A stretch of 64,000 nt of DNA from Marsupella aquatica. Its lineage: Eukaryota; Marchantiophyta. The first letter of the stretch is position 1. Each line of letters starts with the position of its first letter. The notes beneath the pieces are model-generated. The model searched no databases, was not told the origin of the DNA, and worked only from the letters and a program-made list of their open reading frames with translations. Shown here piece after piece: positions 33,531 through 45,186 of the stretch. The translations under genes were made by a program, and so were the position numbers. The stretch spans positions 9,486,001 to 9,550,000 of the forward strand of contig OZ316892.1 in assembly GCA_973895155.1 (NCBI GenBank), read 5' to 3'.

Positions 33531-36500
33531 ATGGGGGTATTATCACGAGCAATGCGGCAACACCTTGTTGAGGCCATGGGTGATTGGCGTAGGGCTCAAG
33601 CATCAGAGAATGAAGATGCCCCTCCTGAGCATGTGTCTAATGCCACCGAAGATAGACTTGAGGAGGAGAGGGCCATGGATGATCTTATGCACCAGTTCTA
33701 TGACGTGGAGGATGGTGACCATGATATGGGTGATGCATTTGACACCAATGCACATCCTCATGGTGGCAATCCTTCACAAGGTTCTTCCTCTAGACAATGG
33801 GAGGAAGCTCGTGACCATGCGCAAACATGAATTTTTGAGGGGTCACAACTATCTCGGCTCTCAGGAATAATGTTATTGTTGAACTTGCAGCAAAGACATG
33901 GAGCAAGCAATCTCCTTCTTGATGATCTCTTCAGGACCTTGCATAGTCGTATTTTGCCAGAAGGGAACTGCTTGCCTAGTTCATGGAAAGCGGCAAAAAA
34001 GGTGTTGAAATCCATAGGCCTCAAATACGAAGTCATACATGCTTGTGTGAATGATTGTGTTCTGTTCAGGGGCGAACACAAAGATGCCACTACATGTCCT
34101 ACATGTGACCAACCGAGGTATCGAGAGGACATGCTGACTGGAAAAGTAGCACAGAAGGTCATGAGGTATTTTCCTCTTATCCCCAGATTACGGCACCAGT
34201 ACCGATGTGCAGAGTTGGCTGAGTATATGGTGTGGCATTCCAAGAACCGGTCAGATATGAGTTCAGATCGGCCAACCATGCGTATGATGGTGGACTCACT
34301 TGCAAGTAGGTTTGTGGAGGACCGATGGGGTGACTTCAAGACAGACCCACGTCATGTACGACTAGGTTTGGCATCAGATGGGATCAGCCCCTTTGCATTG
34401 GCCGGGAAGGCCCAACCATACTCAGTTTGGCCAGTAGTCCTTACAAATTACAACATCCCTCCATGGATGGCCATGAAGAAAGGTCATTTGATGCTCTCAA
34501 TGATTATCCCAGGCCCCAAGCAAGTAAAAAAGATTGATGTTTACTTGCAACCATTGTTGGAGGAGCTTCAACAACTATGGAGGGGAGTGGATTGCTATGA
34601 TGGTCGAGTGCTGACGGGTGGTTTACCTCGTGAATTTAAATTAAAAGCCATCGTTATGTGGACCATACATGATCTTCCTGGTATGTTAAAATATACCTTC
34701 CCCAATATTATGCATGGTTTTTTATGGTAGATAATACACTATAGGATAATGTTATATAAAAAAGTTTGTCTGGCTATTGTTTAATGTATTGATTGTGTGT
34801 GTTGTAGGATTTGGATATATCTCTGGGTTGCAGACATCAGGATACCGAGCCTGCCCAACTTGTGGTCCTGATTTGGAGGGAGTGGCACGCCCTAAGTCTA
34901 CCACCCTACGGAAGATAGTTTACATTGGTCACACAAAGTATCTCCCCCCAGAGCATGAATGGAGGTGTGACCCATTCTTATATGACACGGATGATGGCCA
35001 ACCAGACACACGCCCTCAACCAGTGCCAAGGGATCCACACTATTGGAAGGAGGTATGGGATAGAGTGACAGACCCAGATGATCCCTTACCATTGGCCTGG
35101 TGTGGCATGACTCATTTTTCTGCATTAATGTCAAAGCTGCCATATTGGGCTGAGATGCCAATTAACCATTTGTTTGACCCTATGCATATTGAGGGGAACG
35201 TTGGGAGGTCATTGATTCGCCATCTATACGGAGAGAAAGACAACAACTGGAGAGAGAGTTGTGAGGAGATGGGGATGCATGGTCCTCATGGTTTTTGGCC
35301 ATCTATGGATCCCCCTAATGGCCCCCTTACTATTCACCCTCCTTGGGTATTGACCAGAGGTGAGCGGATTGAGTTCCGCAATCGTATAGGGTCAATGAGG
35401 TTTCCTACGGGCTACGGGGCCAATCTGCGCAAGGCATTTGGGGGACCAGACTGTCCACGTTGGCCAGCTTTCTTGAAGACCCATGATTACCATCGTCTAC
35501 TACAACATGTCATTCCAGTGGCCATCATTGGATTGGGTAGTGAGGATCTTCGTGATGCCCTGTGGTCATTAGGTAAGCTCTTGAGGTGGGTGTGTCAAAA
35601 AGAGGTGAATGAGGATGAGATTGCAGCTATGGACCTGTTTGGAGTGGAGGTATTGTGCAAGTTGGAGAGGGCACTCCCTCCTTCATTCTTTGATGGCCAA
35701 GTTCACTTCCTCCTACACCTAGTGCGTGAGGTTGGCATTGCAGGGCCGGTACATTGTCGTTGGATGTACTAGGTAGAGCGGTTTATGGGAGTGATGAAGT
35801 CATATGTGTCAAATCGTGCGAGAGTGGAAGGTAGCATCGCTGAGCGTCATCTTGGAGCAGAGAGCATGTTTTATTGTACAAACATTGTAGCTACACTTGA
35901 TCCCAGTGCACCAAGGGGGTGGATAGACGAGGCATCAAGGGAAGCCGACTTTGAAGATGACCGTCTTACAGGGGCAAAGGGAGAACGACTTTTGGGCTCA
36001 GCTGAGCGCCTTCAAGTCACTACATTTATGTTGTATAACTTGCCTGAGATTGCGGGAGATTGGACAAATTTTTATGAGGAGGAAAAGGCAAATAGTCATC
36101 GGCCACACATCTTCCCCAAGTTTGTCCCATACATGAGGGCAAAGTTGACCGAGATTGATGCCTTGTTGGAGCAAGGGGAGAGCGTGTCAGACTTCCATTT
36201 GGTTACAGACAGCCTTCGCACCTTGGTTCATGGACCATTACTCACGGTGACAACTCGGACCGCCATGTGGTCAAAGGGAAGGCATTTTTGTGTGCAACGG
36301 CTTGATGATAAGAGGGCAGCTACACAGGATTGTGGGGTCATGGGTTGGTTCACCCAAGATTCACAAAGTAGCACATCTGATAGGAATCCAATACGCTCTA
36401 CAGTGGCCCACTATGGCAAGATTGAAGAGATATTGACAGTGCATTATCATGCACACACCACTTTGGAGGAGGTGGTGTTGAAGTGCAAATGGTTTTGGAT

Positions 36501-36765
36501 GAACCTTGTTGGCCATAACCGAACTTGCAAAGAGGATGCTTGTGGGTTCACACGGTTGAAGACAGGTACAAATAGTGTCATTAGCTCAACTTGGAGAACC
36601 TCTGATCCATTTGCATTCCCCCACCATCTTGAGCAGGCCTTCTATCTTCCGTATCCCGATGATCCTGAGTGGTCCATTGTCATGACTTATATTCCACAAT
36701 CACGATCCATCATCCAGGAGCAACCCAATGTGGTTGTAGTTGAAGATTTGGACCCCGTGCCTTGA
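33531..36765 (+). pseudogene. CACTA TNPD/Tnp2-type transposase (Transposase_21)
   Basis: Exons 33529-34680 and 34808-36765 (G|GTATGT, TTGTAG). An acidic N-terminal region is followed by the family hallmarks: ACVNDCVLFRGEHK, CPTCDQPRY, WHSKNRSDM, LGLASDGISPFAL, YSVWPVVLTNYNIPPW, IIPGPKQVKKIDVYLQPLLE, IVMWTIHDLPG, YRACPTCG, INHLFDPMHIEGNVGRS, HCRWMY, and RFMGVMKSYVSNRARVEGS. It cleaves the CACTA termini in active elements. Two in-frame stops (TGA 33828, TAG 35770) interrupt a frame that is otherwise perfectly conserved; TAG 35770 falls between WMY and VERFM. It ends with a hydrophobic-acidic tail (VVVVEDLDP). Other readings are unlikely. Confidence 0.9.
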
Positions 36766-37267
36766 GGTCCTTGCTAGCTAGTGTAACTTGGGATTAATCG
36801 CGTAGGACCCCTCCATATGTTTATTTTTACCGGCATTATATATATCATTGTTGTATTTCATGTTCCCTCTACTATGAAAGGGACCAGATTTCTTAATAAA
36901 AATATGAGTATTTGTTTTCCACACCATATCCGATACAATGAACATCGCATAATTGTCAGAAATATCTTACCTTAATTCTGAAACCTTGTCCGATTCAGTC
37001 TGCATCGGACCCCTCTTAACAGTTATCGGATACTTGTCCGATACATTTCCGTTACTAATCTTATTGGAAGACATCCGATTCTAAATCTAACGGAAAGAAG
37101 GACCGTTTACATTTGCATCGGAAGGTTAACATGCGATTCAAAAAGAATGGCAAATTGCGTTACTATTGAAGTCGGACAATTCCGATGCATTTCCGATTTG
37201 TTTAGTATCGGACGGCTGAGCTGTTGCGATATCGGAGCATCGGAAAAATGCTGAAAATGTACTAGTG
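36766..37267. repeat. Right subterminal repeats of the CACTA element
   Basis: About fifteen ATCGGA/TCCGAT variants between 36930 and 37245, followed by the terminal repeat ending ACTAGTG at 37267. Non-coding. Confidence 0.8.
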
Positions 37268-40200
37268 TGTGGAAGGGTTCATCTGTAACTCAGTGCACGC
37301 ATTTTGGGCAAGTTGGAAACCTTCTTGTAGAGCAATCACTATTTCTTCATTTGTTTCAATCCCTGCATAGTCTATTTGATCTGCTACAATAGGAATCCCT
37401 ATCGGGATTGTAGTGAGCTTCATCCAAATGTTTTCATGTTTTTTGTGGCTCTTCCCTGCACCCATCATTCCTTCAGCCAGATCCATTGCAGCCAATCGAT
37501 TTCGATTGGTAGCACATTCTACTAACTCAGCCAGGTCATAACTTTGTTCATGACCATTCATACCTCCTACAGCAGAGAAAAACTGCTCACAAACATCTGA
37601 CCCAGTCAAATGCAATGGCACTGGAAGATGTCGAAAATTGTCCCTAAATTGGATTACCAATAGGACCACAAAATGAACTGACATCTGAATGTCAAGGAAG
37701 CTTTGCATGGGAATGCAATTTTTTGTGAAACTGATTGGTTGTGTATTCCCTCCCATTGAATGGTTTCCATGAAAGCACCATTGACGCCATAGTCTAAAGA
37801 AGAACCCAACCTTCCCACAATGGACAATCCTCTGTCGCAAACTCAGACTAGTGTTCAGAAATATGTCAATGTAGTCTGCACATATCCTAGTGTAAACTTC
37901 TGTTCCAAGAGTCTGTTCAACTCTTGCATCACCATGTTGACGAAGCATCCGTAAGGAGGACTGTACTTTGCGGCTACATAGTCGTTGTGCACTAGCCCAA
38001 TTTTGCCTATCTTTCCTTGACTTGTCCTCTTCATTCAAGCCATGATCACTATTCAGGTACAATTTGTAACAGGTTATGATGTGACTGAGGTTCGCCATTT
38101 CTGCTCCTAATTTCAAAATACGAGAAGTGGAATCCAATGGGTTCACTAGCTTCTTCCCATTATGAATAAAGTCTTGATCATGCAACCCATATGCATGGAT
38201 CAATGGTCCAACAATGGTCATAGAGTGGGTCAATTTCCAAGCTTCCCACCTCAGGTCCTGCCTTGGCCCCGGTATCCCACTTCCAGAGTAGTCTTCCAAC
38301 ATAAGCTTTCTCCTCCGTGCATCCCCATCGCTAGCATGACCCAATAAGGGTCCCGCTGACTCTAGGCAATGTGTAGTCCACAGTGACGCTAGGCTATTCC
38401 ATTGTCGCCTGACCCATGGAGCATCAAACTTGTTACATGTGCCAATCCCCATGATGCATAATCGAGGAAACCCAGCAACAAGGGCATTTACTATCAAACA
38501 TCTTGCCTGGTGCGCTACAACATAATTGTCAAAGGCATCTGCAATGTTGTTGAAGCCAACTTCTCCTTCCCCCACTAGGATCTCCAAGCCAACACTACAC
38601 TCATGGTCAATTTTTGTCCCACAAAATCCAAGAAGGGTGTCATGTTTGGGCAACCATCTGCAATCAATAGCAGGTGGGCTCTTCATTAGTTGTGTTCAAT
38701 TTTTGTGTGTACCACAAAACAATCTTGAACAAAAAGAATAACCAGAGCAAGAGGAGTAAATGAGTAGTCACCTCACAGTCCTCTTCACACAAGTCTCATC
38801 CTCTGCCAAAAAGCATGGAATGGGTCCTTGTATATTTAATCGAGCTTTCAGTTTGGAAAATATTTCCGCAACAAACTGAAATTGCTCTGCATGAATTCCA
38901 GCACGAAACACTGCCATGCCTCTTCGGTCCCGTTGAAGGGTGTTGATGGTAGGACCAATTCCATTGGTTGCAAGACAATCAACAACTCGCCTTCCACCAT
39001 GTAAAAATAGTGTTTGACAAAGGAGCTTGGTTCCCGGCTTAAATCGATATCCTGTCTTTTCCCTATTGATGTTTTGTGCTATGTCAGACAACATATCCCA
39101 TAGAGCTCCTCTCCCACCAAAGGCACCTCGTTTGTGTGCCAATATTATTGAGTGACAAAATTTCAACAAAATTGCTTTGTTTGGTTCCTCATAGTGAAGA
39201 CACGCTTCACTAATATTGGGGACTAGAGCCTGTGCCATGAGCAACTTGTGACTCAAGATTCTTTGCAATTTTCGCTCTCTCAAAACTTGGTTCCTGTAAC
39301 TTTTAGCCTGATACTGGACCTCTGGAATAGTCAAGTAATCTAAGCGCCTACCTTTCCCAGTTGTTCTAGAACCTCTTTTCTCAAGAGCTTTGTACTCCCT
39401 GTAAACCCTGAGTCGAAAATCCTGCTCTGTTTTTATGCTAAAACACTGCGAGCAGGTCAAGTCTATAAACCCACCACCAAGTTCTGATATTCGTCTACAA
39501 TCTTTGTGTCTAAATAAACCAGAAATCACACAACTTTCCTGAGTTATCAAACACCACACCTCTGCCCTCACTATGGGCTCTGCATACCAGTTGCCATCTA
39601 ATTTAAGCTGGTCATTTAAGATCTCCTTGATAGGCCTGGTATCTGAACCATATTTCACCACATCACGCCATAGACCCCAACATAGTAAAGAGAGATTGTC
39701 AAGTATACCTTTGTCTTTTGAACTAGAATTGGAAGCTCCTCCACTTGAGGGGCGAGTTAAGAACCCAGCTATTTTTTGTTGTTTGACATCTCTTCCATCT
39801 GGCGCACGAGGTCTTCCAGGCCGACCACTATGCACTGGGTTGCCCCTAGCAGGCCTTTGACTTCTTGTGACATAATTGAGATGACTCAAACATCCCACAT
39901 GGGCTTCCAAATTGGACTCTAGATTGCGTTGTTTTGGAATCAATGTCAGGTTTTCAGCACAAAACTCACAACGAAGCTTGAACTTGGCCAACTCTATAGG
40001 CTCTTTGTCCACATCACCTACTACTGTAAATGTGTCTTGCCCAACAATCCCACCAACAATCTGAGCTGAGTTGATCTTCTCCACAATCTTGACATGTTGA
40101 TCAAGTATGGCTCTATCATCCAGAGTACTAGCTTTAGCTCTCTGAGCAATCTCTCTGTGATCCACTTTCTCACCCCTGTTAGATGCTACACATTGAGCAT

Positions 40201-40969
40201 GCTTTTTGGATGGCAAGTGTTTCACTCTGAAGTTTGTAAACACATTATTGACCATAGTTTTATCCACACCCTTCACATTGCTACATGCAACTGCTTGATA
40301 TCTGTAGTCACACTCGCAACACTCAATATGCCCACGAGGCACACCATCCTTGTCCCAGGTTCTGACTTTCCATTTGTGGTCCACACACTTAAGAAAAGTC
40401 ATCCACTCTCTCAACTTTGTCACAGAAGTTTCCCATGCTATCTTGAGGTCCTGAGACATCAATTCAGACTTTAGGCTGATTTGAGGCTCAACCTCCTGGG
40501 ATGAGGGTCCACCTGTAGGCTGGTTCTCTTGGGATGGGGCCCCGGATGGGGCACTCGCAGGCTGGGTCTCTTGGGATGGAGATCCACCTGCAGGCTGGTT
40601 AGAGGGTTCATCTATTGTAGGAGTACCAACTTGGTCTCCACTAGATGTGCTACAAGGTCTATTGGACGCATGGCTGCTTCCAAGAACTTGTTGTGACCCA
40701 TTCTGCACATCTCCTTGGACAAAATTGTTGGGGTATTTTGGGATAATGACAATCTTTCCACCACAATCCTCTACTAGATTGTACCTCTCAAATTTGTCCA
40801 ACATTCTACAAGCAAGGTTGATGTCCATGAAATGGAACTCAAAGTCAAAACCTGACTCCAAGTTCTTTCTAGCATCATAAAAGGTTTCACCAATCTTGTA
40901 GCTATAAGATGTCAAGGGTTTACGTTCCCCTGACTCTGAGTCTGCTTGAAAAACAGTGGCAGGCGGCAT
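37268..40969 (-). pseudogene. Transposase of the 28.8-kb element, N-terminal and catalytic part
   Basis: Exon 1 is 40969-38772 and exon 2 starts at 38657 (donor GTGACT, acceptor GATTGCAG, phase preserved, joining an Arg codon before WLPKHD). Order: N-terminal region; Pro/Gln/Ser repeats (SQETQPASAPSG type); a Cys/His-rich motif (HIECCECDYRYQ); a second finger (CEFC, then HVGCLSH); an AT-hook (SGRPGRPRAP); a PIP-box-like QQKIAGFL; then a catalytic region with FLAEDETCVKRT, GHASDGDARRRKLM and GSDVCEQFFSAVGG. These are plausible D, D and E positions of an RNase H-fold transposase with an insertion before the last acid, as in hAT and P types. The frame is interrupted at 37267 by the nested CACTA element and continues at 27344. 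Confidence 0.65.
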
Positions 40970-43700
40970 CCTCTGAGTCCCATGTTTAATTCCCTATCCA
41001 ATTGACATATGCTAAGGGCATAGGCCTGCAAACATAGAACAAGACAAGAGAAAAACACCACAATCAAAATGGACACAATTGGAACACCTCAAAGAGTTAT
41101 GGGTTACTTTGTAAGGACCCATTCAATGACAATAGCATGGGCATTTTTGAATTTTTGGCCTCCTACAAGCAGCCTAAGGAAACCCACATGTCAAGACCGC
41201 ATCCACTAGACCAATTCCACAAGGGCCTTGCCCCATCCCGGCCATTTCTCGTGGTTATTGGCTTGTCTAAGATCCATTGCAGCTTTCTCCTTTCGGGTGG
41301 GAAGGGACGTACCCTTTGCATGCAAGGACTCTGGTTTCAGCGTAAGCACAAGAGAGTATGAGATCTACACATGGCCATTTAAGCTTGTCCCAGTTGAGCT
41401 TGTCCTAGTCTGTGCTTGGTCCATGTGTAGTCGGGGCCAGGCCCATCACTCCAATCTCTCTCCTTGACATGTGCAATGGGTTGTTTGGAATTTATTTACT
41501 CACAGACTCGCTCAGAGAGGCTGGACCTTGCTTGAATAGCGACATCCCTTGGACAACCCAAACCCTATGGCTAGGCTCTAAGCAATCCTTACCCCCCCCC
41601 CACTTCCAGGCTACCTGCACCTGCTTCACCTCCAAGGAGCGCTAGATTGCCAGGGATGAAATCTGGCAAGCTCCACTGAGGGCATTACTTCCCCAGTGGT
41701 CTCCTTGGATTTGATGTACCCTGCAAACAATCCTATATCTACAGCAAAAAGACAAAGCATAATTCACAAAACATAATGAAATGCTTACCTGAGCAAACAC
41801 ACAAAGCCCTGTTTGTGAGCAGATTGATAAAAAAGACAACAAGCAGGAATCAATAGTACAAGAGACAACAAGCATGAATAAGCAGCAGTGATTCGTCACA
41901 TACTTGTGTATTTGCAATGACTGCTTGAACGAAAACTAGATCCACATTGGAACTCGACCATGATAAGCCTGCTGCAGACAAACAACAATGAGTGAATGGA
42001 GATGCACAAAGCAACAACTAAATTCCTGGACTTTCTTGGCAGTGTAAAAGCTAGCAATGGACAAAACAGAGATAACAAGCAATTAGAAAACATACCTGAA
42101 GTATAAAAGTGCCAACAATAACTCGAACAGGGGTGGCATTCATTGATAGTAACTATTCTTATCTGCAATAAACTTCAAGACCTACAAATCCACCAACAAA
42201 GAGAATCTTACAGGATATCAACAAGATATATACCACGGCTAAAGAGTTCACAGGGCAAGAGAAAAATCTACATGGGGTACCTAGTATCCCACAACACACT
42301 TGATGCACATATAGGACGGCAAGACTCAAAATCTACCGATGCAAAATACTAGACAGACTAGCTAGTAGACAATCTAACTTGTCTGAGAATCTGCATGGAG
42401 CCTTTCTATCATTTCAATGGCATCATAAGGCTTGTCAATCCTCAATAAATGGATATATAGAACAACCACCTACAAGCTTTTTCTGCCTCTGGTTTATCCA
42501 GACGGTTGCGATCCAACTTGACTCCAACAAAGAAAAGCCCTTGATCTCCTTGTGCAAATCACTGACGCACCAAAGGCAAGAGCAAGGGTGTCCTTTGTTT
42601 GCTTACAAAGAAACCCTCTCCTCCTCCTCTGTAGATGCCAAGCGCTCTTCCCTAGCTGATTCTTGGTCTACATCTCTCCTCTTTGTTCAGCTCTTCTCCT
42701 CCGTGGCCTGGTCACCAGCAACCTCCAACAAACTCCTGCATCCCGTCCTGCATGCCTTCTTGCCTAAGGCAAATCATTCAATGAATCAATAAATCAAAGA
42801 ATTTTTGAAAGGCCACATAATGTTTTTGAGCAATTCCTGTACTCTCTGAATAATGCAGTGGGATACTACTATGACAGATTGATAGTATTCTTCAACATGC
42901 ACTTACAAGAACTTAAAGTTGGTAGTAGGGTTGTTGACACGATTGAGAAGCTGCACGCTATGGTATGATGTGGTATGCTACCAGAGAATTTGTTGTTTTG
43001 TAGGGACCCTGTGTGCCACTAGAAAGACAATGTAGTCGCATATCACTAGCTGAACATCAAATTGTGTAATGATCGGCATAGATTGTAGACCCGATTCTAT
43101 ATGGGAAATCAATCTGCATGTAAATGCGTAAGAATGTGACAAAGAACTCAAAAACCACCTTGATCAGCTGGACCTTCAGATCACTCGATCTACAGCACCG
43201 TCTGTAGCACTCCCTTGATGCTAGATCCCACTACTGTAAAGTCCACCAACCTGTACAACACGACAATGTTTATTGGATGTGAGGAAAACAAACACCACCA
43301 CTTAATGCAAGCGGGAATGCAAGCCTAAAAAGCTGGCAATAACATCCCACATTGGACGGATGGCACTAAAAGAATGCAAGCCTGAAAATATCACCTGGAA
43401 TAGTCGCAACTCAAGAATCATCGCCTACTTAATTTGCCTATCCCTACTAATGCTATGGTTCACTCATCACGTGAAGACGTTTTAATAAGAATGCAACTAT
43501 GTGACAAGGTGAGGCGGATCAGATAGAGGTACTTCACGCTAGAAGACAGGGCCAATGCAAATAGGGTGAGATGATTAAAGAGTCCACACGAAGAGAAATG
43601 TACCCGGAAATGTATCTACTCTAGACTGCTAAGACATGGGGCTCGGGGCCGAAGGTTTCTTAGCCGATTGTAGAGGTGAAACCAGGGGCAAAACATTCTG
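40970..43700. other. Non-coding interior of the large transposon
   Basis: Upstream of the transposase gene. Open frames up to 137 codons occur, but none shows domain features, and A/C-rich composition explains them. No gene supported. Confidence 0.4.
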
Positions 43701-45186
43701 AAGACTAGCCAGTACATGAAGTCATGACCAGGTCCAGTCACATGCACCCGCTCTTAGTTGCAGACCAGCTCACTTTGGCTCCAATCGCATGCACCCGGCT
43801 CTTAGTTGCAGACCAGCTCACTTCCGCTCCAATCGCCGCTCCAATCCAAGCCTTGATCCGGGTCGACTCCTATGCTTGAACATTTGGGTCAAAGGTAGCT
43901 AGTAGCTCACATCTCTAGCTCACTAAAACTCAGCTTCAACCAGTTGGCCATGCTCGAACATTTGTCCATGCTCGAACATTTGTTGATCCACAAAACTTGG
44001 CACAATGTCTTCAGCCCTACACTGCGGAAGTTTTCCTGCAGCCCCGCCTACAGCTCACACCTTCAATGCACGTAGGTTGTAGGTCCAACTTCCAGGCTGC
44101 ACCTTGCAGGATAGCAGGAACATTGTACAATCATAGATCGAACGTCCAGGTTGGCTTCTCCCACTTGAACATTTGAGTTTCAACTAGGTTACACATCACC
44201 CCATGCATAAGCACAATTATAGCAAAATGTATGTGAACACTTTGGTGTCTGTCAGCCAAAGTGAATGTACTTGAGGTGAGGACTGACAATAAGAGGGAGT
44301 ATCCAAGGTCACATAATGAGATGAGAACTGACAATTAGAGGGAGTATCCAAGGTCCATAGTCCTAACTGGTACATGATTGGGCCGGTATGACCTTTTGAC
44401 CCTTGAGCATTGTAGCTTAGTTCAATGAAAACAGCAAAAAAGAGTGCTAGGAACTCAAGGAGAAACTACAAAGTTATCATGCACTAGTAAGAGGGCATCA
44501 AATTAAAGGGGTGCACAAGCCCTCCATGTCCCCAAGAGGTTTGACAAGAGTTTGAACGTACTCACCATCTGGCTCCACTCTCCCTCCCACTCTCCCTTGA
44601 AACTTAAAATAAAACAAGTTGTAACTATTTAATGGGGAATATGATAGACATGACACAACTTAACCATAACTTGTTTGCCTACAAGTTACTGCACTAAGCC
44701 ATTCAAGCACAGGTTCAAGTTCCATTCATTTGTAATAAGAAAACTCAAGTTACCATATTGCGTTACAAACTGCAGTTCTTAAAAGATACTTGCCTTTGCT
44801 ACGGTCAACAATAATCAAGTTTTTTCATAACAAAAAATTGCAACTTACCTGAGCTATTAAGACATGACACAACTTACCATATAATTGCATTACAACTTGC
44901 AATTCTCTCAAGATACTTAACCATAACTTGTTTGCCAACAAGTTACTTCACTAAGCCATTCAAGCACAGGTTCAAGTTCCATTCATTTGTAATAAGAAAA
45001 CTCAAGTTACCATATTGCGTTACAAACTGCAGTTCTTAAAAGATACTTGCCTTTGCTACGGTCAACGATAATCAAGTTTTTTCATAACAAAAAATTGTAA
45101 CTTAATTACCTGAGCTACCACTCTACAATGATTAATATAAAGCACAACAATGGATCACATCCAAAATGCAAGCTCAATCAATTTGC
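43701..45186. repeat. Recent local duplications in the large transposon
   Basis: A near-identical segment of about 190 bp occurs at about 44662-44855 and again at about 44918-45113 (offset 256 bp; marker CACTAAGCCATTCAAGCACA). Shorter tandem copies: the segment with CTCTTAGTTGCAGACCAGCT at about 43752 and 43801, and AGAGGGAGTATCCAAGGTC at about 44292 and 44337. No gene seen. Confidence 0.75.

Larger units (their letters stand above)
27348..37267. mobile_element. Complete 9.9-kb CACTA transposon carrying a SET-domain ORF
   Basis: 14-bp perfect terminal inverted repeats CACTAGTACATTTT (27348 and 37267) flanked by TGT on both sides (27345-27347, 37268-37270). Motif ATCGGA/TCCGAT is clustered at about 27380-27760, 29700-29850, 31245-31345 and 36930-37245, that is both ends and the gene promoters. 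Genes: two on the minus strand (accessory 29525-28142, TNPA-like 31116-30010) and, divergently on plus, a Cys-motif/SET ORF and the TNPD transposase (32019-36765). It inserted into the transposase gene of the larger element, so it is younger than it. Confidence 0.92.
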
